A DNA stretch of 5,000 nucleotides from Candidatus Omnitrophota bacterium (GTDB lineage Bacteria > Omnitrophota > Gorgyraeia > Duberdicusellales > 4484-171), in the NCBI GenBank assembly GCA_003644405.1, contig QNCE01000093.1, positions 1-5,000 of the forward strand. The letters are read 5' to 3'. Positions within the stretch are counted from its first letter, which is position 1. Each line of letters opens with the position of its first letter. The notes beneath the pieces were generated by a model. The model saw only the letters and a list, made by a program, of their open reading frames with translations. It had not been told where the DNA came from and made no database searches. Position numbers and translations under genes: made by a program. Below are positions 1 to 4,805 of the stretch, in pieces.

Positions 1-1
1 C

Positions 2-88
2 GGTGTAAACGTATGTATAAAAAATTTAAGCATATGTAGAAAATTTAAAGAGTATGTGAAGGATAAAGAAAAGAAGGAAAATGTATAA
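2..88 (+). CDS. 3' end of an upstream gene (partial)
   Basis: Reading from base 2, this frame is open for 28 codons and ends at TAA (86-88), six bases before the ATG of the glycosyltransferase. The other two + frames are interrupted within this stretch (TAG at 37-39 in frame 1, TAA at 5-7 in frame 3). The predicted tail is rich in Lys and Glu near its end (KDKEKKENV), as is common at protein C-termini. No domain can be recognised from so little sequence. The tight spacing suggests co-transcription with the next gene. The alternative is non-coding spacer, since 28 open codons are weak evidence. Confidence 0.4.
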   Translation, partial: GVNVCIKNLSICRKFKEYVKDKEKKENV

Positions 89-94
89 GAAAAG

Positions 95-1180
95 ATGGAT
101 ATATGCATAGATGTTAATTCTACTTTAAAGCCAACCATTACAGGTATCGGTAAGTTTACTCTTTCTTTACTTAAAAGCTTTTGTGTAACTTTTAGTGAAG
201 AAAAATACAGATTCATTCTTTACTATCGAAAAAGGTGGAGTGAATTTAGGAAAAAGCCCCCTAAACTTAATCGTAAAGGTATTATCTACTGTAATGGGTT
301 TAAGAAAGAGTATCCCCCTGCTGATATCCACGTTAGTTCTTCTTATGAGTTTTCTCCACATCATGGCAAATTTATCTTAATCCTCCATGATTTAATACCC
401 TTAGTAGTTGAGGAGTTCTCCAGCACAGATGCTAAAGAGAAGTTAGTTAGTTTTTTACCTCAAAGACTTAAAAGAGCTGATAAGGTGGTATGTATATCAA
501 AGAATACTTTGAGTGATTTACTTAAATTTTATCCCTATATCAAAGAAAAAACAGAAGTAATTTATCCTGCCTTAGATTTGGTTTATAGAAAAATAGATAA
601 TCAAAAGATAATAAGGAAAAAGTTGAGAAGATTTGGCATAGAGGATGATTACTTACTTTTTGTTTCTTCTATAGAACGAAGAAAGAATCTTATTTCTTTG
701 CTTAAAGCATTTCTTTACATAATAAAGAAATTCCCTAAAGTTAAATTAGTTATCGTAGGCAAAAAGGTAAAATCTTACAGGGAAGTAGATTTATTTATGG
801 AGAGTTATGAAGCAAAAAATAAAGTGGTCTATTTAGGGTATGTTAATGAGGAAGATTTAGTTTACCTCTATAATGGAGCAAAGATTTTGGTCTATCCTTC
901 TTTTTATGAAGGCTTTGGTTTTCCTGTAGTGGAGGCTTTTGCCTGTGGCGTTCCTGTGGTGGCTTCAGATGTTGCCTCTATAAGAGAGGTTGCTTTAGGG
1001 TGTGCAGAATTGGCAAGCCCTTATGATGTAGAGAGTATCGCAAATGGTATTATGAATGTTCTCAGTAATTCTAATTATAGAGAAAAGCTAATAATAAAGG
1101 GGTTAGAAAAGGCGAAAGAGTTCAGAATTTATAATATGGGAACTAAGTATAAGACACTCATAGAGGGAATTACTACCTAA
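95..1180 (+). CDS. GT4-family glycosyltransferase
   Basis: Predicted GT-B fold, retaining glycosyltransferase of family 4 that moves a sugar from a nucleotide-sugar donor to an acceptor, probably at the cytoplasmic face of the membrane during surface polysaccharide or O-antigen-like synthesis. At 361 aa it has normal family length. The N-terminal domain starts with a beta strand and a glycine-rich loop (TGIGKFT, about residues 16-22). An HDLIPL motif lies at 98-103. The C-terminal donor-binding domain has SSIERRKN (191-198) and EGFGFPVVE (272-280), the E-x7-E signature that contacts the donor, followed by AFACGVPVVASD. Both signature glutamates are present and no frame break is seen. ATG 95 is the natural start, but its Shine-Dalgarno is poor: AAGGA at 74-78 is about 16 bases away and only an A-rich tract sits close by. 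Donor and acceptor cannot be told from sequence. The wrecked second glycosyltransferase downstream supports a glycan locus. Confidence 0.9.
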   Translation: MDICIDVNSTLKPTITGIGKFTLSLLKSFCVTFSEEKYRFILYYRKRWSEFRKKPPKLNRKGIIYCNGFKKEYPPADIHVSSSYEFSPHHGKFILILHDLIPLVVEEFSSTDAKEKLVSFLPQRLKRADKVVCISKNTLSDLLKFYPYIKEKTEVIYPALDLVYRKIDNQKIIRKKLRRFGIEDDYLLFVSSIERRKNLISLLKAFLYIIKKFPKVKLVIVGKKVKSYREVDLFMESYEAKNKVVYLGYVNEEDLVYLYNGAKILVYPSFYEGFGFPVVEAFACGVPVVASDVASIREVALGCAELASPYDVESIANGIMNVLSNSNYREKLIIKGLEKAKEFRIYNMGTKYKTLIEGITT

Positions 1181-1216
1181 GAGACATTATTTCGCTTGTG
1201 TAGGGTCTAAGGCATT
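1181..1216 (+). pseudogene. Remnant of the 3' end of an XRE/HTH antitoxin-like gene
   Basis: These 36 bases, immediately after the glycosyltransferase stop, match 4734-4769 inside the HTH gene at 32 of 36 positions (mismatches at 1195, 1203, 1209 and 1213). The first 28 bases differ at only two positions. Translated in the matching frame they give ETLFRLCRV, a stop, then GI, against ETLFRLCKVLGI (residues 157-168) of the intact HTH protein. A Leu codon (TTA) has become TAA. Nothing else of an HTH gene is seen on either side. I read it as the residue of a second copy or relative of the downstream toxin-antitoxin module that was otherwise deleted. A 36-base match could in principle be chance, but the frame and the spelling of the codons make that unlikely. 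Confidence 0.6.
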
Positions 1217-1273
1217 GAAAGAAGAAAAATTGAAAGAATGAAGTTTAAAGGGAAGAGTATTTCTTAGAGAAAA

Positions 1274-1618
1274 ATGCGAATAGGAGTTAACGCAAGAATT
1301 TTAGCTTATTCTAAGTGTGGAATTTCTGTATATGTATGTAATTTAGTAAGGAATCTTCTGATAAAAGTTTTACTTTCTAACGCACTTATTCCAATTATCT
1401 CCTCTCTATATGAAGGATTTGGATTGCCAATTTTAGAATCTTTTGCTTGAGGAGTTTCTGTAATAGCTACAAATAGAGGTTCTATTCCTGAAATAACAGA
1501 TGATGCAGCAATTTTGATAGATTCATATTCGACTGGAGAAAAACTGCTTTGCAGGTGTTTAGGTATTTATGATAATTTATTAAACAACCTAAAAAGAGCT
1601 CATTATGAAAGCAATTAG
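1274..1618 (+). pseudogene. Decayed second GT4 glycosyltransferase
   Basis: One frame runs from ATG 1274 to TAG 1616-1618, broken only by TGA at 1448-1450. The first codons read MRIGVNARIL...GISVYVCNLVRNLL, the usual GT4 N-terminus. The frame then jumps straight to the family's C-terminal signature, SLYEGFGLPILESFA-stop-GVSVIATNRGSIPEITDDAAILID. Some 230 residues that normally lie between are missing, leaving 114 codons against about 350-370. The TGA stands where relatives have Cys (the first glycosyltransferase reads FACGVPV). Near 1540-1570 a +1 frame reads more like a normal glycosyltransferase tail (KTALQVFRYL), so compensating small indels are likely. The tail overlaps the following radical SAM start by 14 bases (1605-1618), which points to a former co-translated pair. 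Almost certainly non-functional. Confidence 0.8.
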
Positions 1619-1649
1619 GGATATGTGGTTGATTCAGATTGAGATTGCT
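1582..1649 (+). repeat. 68-bp direct repeat, copy 1 (upstream of the ATPase)
   Basis: Matches 3069-3136 at 66 of 68 positions, the mismatches being 1619/3106 (G/A) and 1647/3134 (G/A). It begins with AAACAACCTAAAAAGAGCTC. This copy lies in the original gene context: it holds the last codons of the decayed glycosyltransferase and the first codons of the radical SAM gene. Similarity fades abruptly on both sides apart from a few AT bases. Confidence 0.95.
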
Positions 1650-1670
1650 CACCCAATTTTACTAAATTAA
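1605..1670 (+). pseudogene. Orphan 5' fragment of a radical SAM gene
   Basis: From ATG 1605 the frame reads MKAIRDMWLIQIEI, identical to the first 14 residues of the longer radical SAM remnant at 3092. It then departs into unrelated residues (AHPILLN) and stops at TAA 1668-1670. The divergence point falls just before the three-cysteine cluster, so nothing catalytic remains. The fragment is explained by insertion of the ATPase segment at this point: the real continuation of the gene now lies at 3134 onward. Its start lies inside the decayed glycosyltransferase frame. Confidence 0.8.
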
Positions 1671-1710
1671 CTATTGAATTATTACATAATTTGTAGTAAA
1701 TTAGTACTAA
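1658..1710 (+). promoter_or_regulatory. AT-rich region with palindromes before the ATPase; weak putative promoter
   Basis: The unique spacer between repeat copy 1 and the ATPase contains a perfect 10-bp palindrome TTAGTACTAA (1701-1710). It also has an inverted pair TTTACTA (1658-1664) and TAGTAAA (1694-1700), and a near direct repeat of TACTAARTTAA (1660-1670 and 1705-1715). A loose -35/-10 pair, TTGAAT (1675-1680) and TAAATT (1697-1702) with a 16-bp spacer, matches consensus at only four of six bases each. The symmetry would suit an operator, but such elements arise easily in AT-rich DNA. Confidence 0.3.
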
Positions 1711-1723
1711 GTTAATACAAATA

Positions 1724-3079
1724 GTGCCTGATATGTTCTACAGGAAAATTATTAATTACTTTTTGAAATGGAAAGAAAAAAAAGAAAGAAAGCCTCTAAT
1801 TGTAAGAGGAGCACGCCAGGTGGGTAAAACTTGTGCAGTTTTATTATTTGGTAAAAAATATTTTAAAGAAGTTATCCATATAAACTTGGATAACATAGAA
1901 CATTTAAGATTATTTCGCAAAGATATTTCTCTAAAAGAATTTGAGGATATTATAAAAGTAAAGTTTAATAAGAAAATAATTCCTAACCAGAGCCTTATTT
2001 TCATAGATGAAATTCAAAATGCCCCATCTTTAATTAAATTATTAAGGTTTTTTTATGAAGAAAAGAAAGACTGGTATGTAATTGCTGCAGGTTCTCTTCT
2101 GGAAGCAAAAATAAGAAGAGAAGGACTTTCCTTTCCTGTAGGAAGAGTAGAATTTTGTTATCTTTATCCTTTAGATTTTTTTGAGTATTTAGAGGCAAAG
2201 AAAGAAAAAGAGCTTTTAGATTTTTTGCTTAATGTTAAGATAAAGGATAAAATTCCTGAAGGAATTCATAAATTGGCTTTAGAAAAATTTTACGAGTATA
2301 CCTTGGTGGGAGGAATGCCTGAAGTGGTAAAGAGTTTTATAAGAAACAATAATATGAACGATTTAAAATCAATATATAACTCTTTATTTACTACTTATTG
2401 TGAAGATGTCTATAAATATTCTTCTTTAGCCGAGGCAAAATATCTAAGTTATGTAATTGAAACCGCTCCTTTATTTGTGGGAAATTTAATTACTTATGAA
2501 AAATTTGGTGGTTCTAACTTTAGAAGCAGAGAAATGAGTAAATCTTTTGATACTTTAGAGAAAGTTATGCTCCTTTATCAATTAAATGCTATAAAGTCAA
2601 GGAGACTTCCTCTGGTAGCTCAAAAGAAAAGACCAAAGAAATTAATTTTTTTAGACGTGGGATTAGTGAATTATCAGATGGGTCTACAAGATCAACTTTT
2701 ACATATTGAAAAGTTAGATGATTTTTATAGAGGAAGAATTGCTGAACAAGTAGTTGCTCAGAATTTAATTTCTCAATATATTGATGTCTTTCCCAAAATT
2801 TTTTATTGGGCTAAAGAAAAAAAAGAGGGCAGTGCAGAGGTGGACTTTTGTTTTTCTAAGGAGGGAAAAATAGTAGGTATAGAGGTAAAATCTAAACCGA
2901 TAGGCAGATTGAAATCCTTGCTTATCTTTGCTAAAGAAGTAGAAAATTCAATAATTTTCCGTATTTATAGTGGAAACTTAGAAAAGAGTAAGGTGGAGTT
3001 TTTAGGAGAAAAGTTTAATTTGATTTCTTTACCCTTTTACCTTGTTCCGCGTGTTTCTGAAATTTTAAAAACAACCTAA
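1724..3079 (+). CDS. AAA ATPase with DUF4143 C-terminal domain
   Basis: Predicted cytoplasmic P-loop ATPase of the AAA_14 plus DUF4143 type, a large family of unknown physiological role often found in accessory DNA. Numbered from GTG 1724, Walker A is GARQVGKT (29-36) and Walker B is SLIFIDEIQNAP with D95-E96. The sensor-like strand AAGSLLEA follows. The C-terminal part carries the family motif LVGGMPEVV and a PD-(D/E)xK-like nuclease core: E372, D374, E387 and K389 in EVD...GIEVK. The length (451 aa) and all motifs are normal, so it looks intact. GTG 1724 gives MPDMFYRK; ATG 1733 gives MFYRK, the more usual family start, and neither has a Shine-Dalgarno. The last three codons and the stop lie within the second repeat copy, so the native C-terminus may have been clipped by a few residues. 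It sits between two fragments of the same radical SAM gene. Confidence 0.9.
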   Translation: MPDMFYRKIINYFLKWKEKKERKPLIVRGARQVGKTCAVLLFGKKYFKEVIHINLDNIEHLRLFRKDISLKEFEDIIKVKFNKKIIPNQSLIFIDEIQNAPSLIKLLRFFYEEKKDWYVIAAGSLLEAKIRREGLSFPVGRVEFCYLYPLDFFEYLEAKKEKELLDFLLNVKIKDKIPEGIHKLALEKFYEYTLVGGMPEVVKSFIRNNNMNDLKSIYNSLFTTYCEDVYKYSSLAEAKYLSYVIETAPLFVGNLITYEKFGGSNFRSREMSKSFDTLEKVMLLYQLNAIKSRRLPLVAQKKRPKKLIFLDVGLVNYQMGLQDQLLHIEKLDDFYRGRIAEQVVAQNLISQYIDVFPKIFYWAKEKKEGSAEVDFCFSKEGKIVGIEVKSKPIGRLKSLLIFAKEVENSIIFRIYSGNLEKSKVEFLGEKFNLISLPFYLVPRVSEILKTT

Positions 3080-3136
3080 AAAGAGCTCATTATGAAAGCA
3101 ATTAGAGATATGTGGTTGATTCAGATTGAGATTACT
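3069..3136 (+). repeat. 68-bp direct repeat, copy 2 (downstream of the ATPase)
   Basis: Second copy of the repeat at 1582-1649, offset by 1,487 bases. It provides the ATPase stop codon (TAA 3077-3079), a meaningless copy of the glycosyltransferase tail (NNLKRAHYESN then TAG at 3103-3105), and the start of the longer radical SAM remnant. That this copy also carries the glycosyltransferase tail shows that the whole gene junction was duplicated, not just a radical SAM start. Confidence 0.95.
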
Positions 3137-3415
3137 AATACATGTTTTTTAGAGTGTGCTAATTGCCCGCCTTTTATAGGTCATCACAAAAAGACTTATT
3201 TTATGGATTTGGAAACAATCAAGAAAGCAATAGATTCTTTGGAGGGATTTAGAGGAGGAATAGGTATTATGGGAAGAGAGTCAACATTACATCCTAAGTT
3301 TGCAGAAATTTGTAAACTTCTTCAAAAAAAGTTCCTGCAGAGAAAAGGTATCTTTTGGACTTCTGGATATAGATGGAAAGAGAATTATAAATGGTCTCAT
3401 GAATATTATCAGTAG
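3092..3415 (+). pseudogene. Truncated radical SAM protein gene
   Basis: The 107-codon frame begins like a radical SAM enzyme. C18, C22 and C25 form the CxxxCxxC motif (CFLECANC) that would bind the 4Fe-4S cluster used to cleave S-adenosylmethionine. About 35 residues later, where family members have a GGEP-type loop for SAM binding, it reads GRESTLHP (61-68). Glycine has become Arg and proline has become Ser, each explainable by a single transition. The frame ends at TAG 3413-3415, before most of the barrel; full members are usually about 300 aa or more. No continuation is seen in any frame before the next promoter. Substrate unknown. The original gene overlapped a glycosyltransferase, suggesting a role in surface glycan modification, but this copy is very probably inactive. 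Confidence 0.75.
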
Positions 3416-3431
3416 TTTCAGTTATAAACTC

Positions 3432-3440
3432 TAGGTTATA
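3432..3440 (+). promoter_or_regulatory. Extra copy of the operator core TAGGTTATA
   Basis: This 9-mer is identical to the core of the left arm of the operator (3515-3523), 83 bases upstream of it. It lies in a small hairpin-like setting, CTCTA (3430-3434) and TAGAG (3439-3443). It could be an auxiliary binding site for the HTH protein, or chance in AT-rich DNA. Confidence 0.25.
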
Positions 3441-3496
3441 GAGGAAAATCTAATAAATATTTATTTATTCTTATAAGAGAGAGTTAGCTTTTTACA

Positions 3497-3525
3497 TTGA
3501 CAAAAAGATTTTTATAGGTTATAAT
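3497..3525 (+). promoter_or_regulatory. Perfect consensus housekeeping-sigma promoter for the toxin-antitoxin pair
   Basis: TTGACA (3497-3502) and TATAAT (3520-3525) are separated by exactly 17 bases, matching the bacterial sigma-70 consensus at all 12 positions. Transcription should begin near 3532, giving a leader of roughly 27 nt before ATG 3559. Such a strong promoter implies tight repression, which fits the palindrome overlying its -10 box. Confidence 0.8.
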
Positions 3526-3553
3526 CTATATTAGATATAGTATATAACCTATA
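3513..3553 (+). promoter_or_regulatory. 41-bp palindromic operator over the -10 box and transcript start
   Basis: Outer arms TATAGGTTATA (3513-3523) and TATAACCTATA (3543-3553) are perfect 11-bp inverted repeats. Inside them CTATAT (3526-3531) and ATATAG (3535-3540) pair around a TAG centre, so 17 of 20 positions are symmetric about base 3533. Each outer arm is itself TATA-NNN-TATA. The left arm covers the TATAAT and the right arm ends five bases before the start codon. This is the placement expected for repression by the HTH protein encoded second in the operon, the usual scheme in toxin-antitoxin modules. Binding itself is inferred. Confidence 0.65.
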
Positions 3554-3558
3554 TAATT

Positions 3559-4269
3559 ATGGATTTAAAGATTAGAGAAGCTCAAAAAAAGATATTAGGA
3601 GTCTTTTCAAAATTTGCAAAGAGTTTTGCTCTTTCCGGAGGTACGGCTTTAGAACTTTATTATTTACATCATAGATTTTCTGCAGATTTAGACTTTTTTT
3701 CTCCGAAATATAATATATTGGAAATAGAGAAGTTAGTATCTGCTTTTCAAAAAGTAGTTGGTACTAATATGAGCTTAAAGGAAGAGTTAAGTGTTGAGGG
3801 AAAAGCTAGAGTAAGATTCTATATAGCTTCCGTCAAAGGCACAAAAAGACCTTTAAAAATAGATTTTGTTGAAGATGTGGTTGTTCTTAAGCCTTGTATA
3901 AGAAAATTCAAGGGAGTAAGAGTTTATGATGTAGAGAATATATATCTCCAGAAGATTGTTGCTATTGCTGGATTGAAACCAGAATTAGATGAGATAGGTA
4001 GAAGTATATCTAAGGGGCGGAGAGAAGCTCGCGATGTCTTTGATATCTATATGCTTTCTAAAAAAATCGAACCTCTACATCTGTTTTTACAAAAAGTTTC
4101 CAACCACCTGCAGCGAGGGATGATTCATTGGTATCGGACATTTTCTCGGCAAGACCTTAAGTTAGCCTTACTTGATTTAGATATTTATGAGGATAAATTT
4201 GATTCTAAAGAGATGCTTATTTATTTGGAAAATGAAATAAAGAAGTTTATTGAAGAGGTGTTGAAATGA
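3559..4269 (+). CDS. AbiEii/AbiGii-like nucleotidyltransferase (putative toxin)
   Basis: A 236-aa protein of the AbiEii nucleotidyltransferase family, relatives of which act as toxins in type IV-like toxin-antitoxin and abortive-infection systems by transferring nucleotides, to tRNA 3' ends in studied members. The signature is LSGGTALEL (25-33), then HHRFSADLDFFS with the metal-binding pair D43/D45, and a likely third Asp, D102, in KIDFVED. The conserved helix RREARDVFDIYML carries D159 and D162. Everything expected for activity is present. The start at ATG 3559 follows directly from the promoter and operator, but no Shine-Dalgarno precedes it (CCTATATAATTATG). The stop overlaps the next start in ATGA (4266-4269). 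The assignment to the superfamily is firm; toxicity and target are inferred from relatives and from the paired HTH gene. Confidence 0.87.
   Translation: MDLKIREAQKKILGVFSKFAKSFALSGGTALELYYLHHRFSADLDFFSPKYNILEIEKLVSAFQKVVGTNMSLKEELSVEGKARVRFYIASVKGTKRPLKIDFVEDVVVLKPCIRKFKGVRVYDVENIYLQKIVAIAGLKPELDEIGRSISKGRREARDVFDIYMLSKKIEPLHLFLQKVSNHLQRGMIHWYRTFSRQDLKLALLDLDIYEDKFDSKEMLIYLENEIKKFIEEVLK
4255..4260 (+). promoter_or_regulatory. Strong ribosome binding site for the HTH gene
   Basis: GAGGTG lies five bases before ATG 4266, inside the end of the nucleotidyltransferase gene. It is the best Shine-Dalgarno in the window and contrasts with the lack of one at the toxin start, which would favour the HTH partner in translation. 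Confidence 0.7.
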
Positions 4270-4787
4270 AATCAAAAATTTCCATTTACTCAAAATATTT
4301 TTGGGATTTGAGTGCAAAAGCACTTAAAGAGATAGAAGAGATTATTGATAACCCTAAACATTCTAAGTTTATCCCTCGTATGGTAGCTCTTCTTTCCCGC
4401 TGTCATAGCCCTAAAGAATTATTTTCTTTAATCTCTCAAGAGAATTTTATTAAATACTGGCCAAGGATAAAATCTTACTGGAAGAAAATTGCACCTTACT
4501 CAGATTTCAGAGACTGGTGGCAGACTATCTATGAATCTCTTTTAGAAAAAGAGGGTTATAATAAGTATAAAAAGTTTAAAGGAAGACCCTCGCAGATATC
4601 TTTAAAAATTGGTAAAGTAATTAGAGAAGCCAGAGTTCAAAAGAATTTAACTCAGAAAGAGTTAGGTGTGCAAGTAGGTATAAGTCAACCAGATATCTCT
4701 ATGATCGAAGAAGGCAAAAAGAATATTACAATAGAGACATTATTTCGATTGTGTAAGGTCTTAGGAATTAAGAAAATAGAATTCTGA
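4266..4787 (+). CDS. XRE-family HTH protein with N-terminal extension (putative antitoxin and repressor)
   Basis: A 173-aa protein. Residues 113-171 form a typical XRE/Cro helix-turn-helix: IGKVIREARVQKNLTQKELG, then VGISQPDISMIEEGKKNITIETLFRLCKVLGI, with the recognition-helix region about 139-149. Residues 1-105 form a separate, Trp- and Tyr-rich, helical-looking region (RCHSPKELFSLISQENF, YWPRIKSYWKKI, FRDWWQTIYESLL) that I cannot assign to a family. The natural reading is a neutralising or toxin-binding N-terminal domain plus a DNA-binding C-terminal domain that represses the operon at the upstream palindrome. The four-base ATGA overlap with the nucleotidyltransferase gene and the strong ribosome binding site indicate coupled expression. 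A copy of its 3' end survives at 1181-1216. The alternative is a regulator without antitoxin activity. Confidence 0.82.
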   Translation: MKSKISIYSKYFWDLSAKALKEIEEIIDNPKHSKFIPRMVALLSRCHSPKELFSLISQENFIKYWPRIKSYWKKIAPYSDFRDWWQTIYESLLEKEGYNKYKKFKGRPSQISLKIGKVIREARVQKNLTQKELGVQVGISQPDISMIEEGKKNITIETLFRLCKVLGIKKIEF

Positions 4788-4805
4788 AACAAATAAGAGA
4801 ATAGA

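Noticed and set aside
81..110. Short frame ATG 81 to TAG 108-110 with AAGGA just upstream
   Set aside because: It has a better-placed ribosome binding site than the glycosyltransferase start, but only nine codons and no features. More likely it is part of the spacer, or at most a leader peptide without evidence.
167..364. Minus-strand frame of 65 codons within the glycosyltransferase, and an overlapping + frame at 195-380
   Set aside because: Both lie entirely inside a well-supported glycosyltransferase gene, have no ribosome binding site and resemble no known protein.
1448..1450. TGA read as Trp or Gly in a recoded genetic code
   Set aside because: TGA serves as the natural stop of two good genes in the same window (4267-4269 and 4785-4787), and the aligned residue is Cys.
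1756..2004. Minus-strand frame of 82 codons opposite the ATPase N-terminal region
   Set aside because: It is the antisense of the P-loop region of a complete ATPase gene, has no start signals, and its hydrophobic content follows from the Lys/Glu-rich sense strand.
1582..3136. ATPase segment as a classical insertion sequence
   Set aside because: It has no transposase motif and no terminal inverted repeats, and the 68-bp direct repeats are too long for an ordinary target-site duplication.
3452..3465. Perfect 14-bp palindrome AATAAATATTTATT
   Set aside because: It is made only of A and T in an AT-rich spacer. It has no GC stem or T-tract to act as a terminator and no relation to the operator arms.
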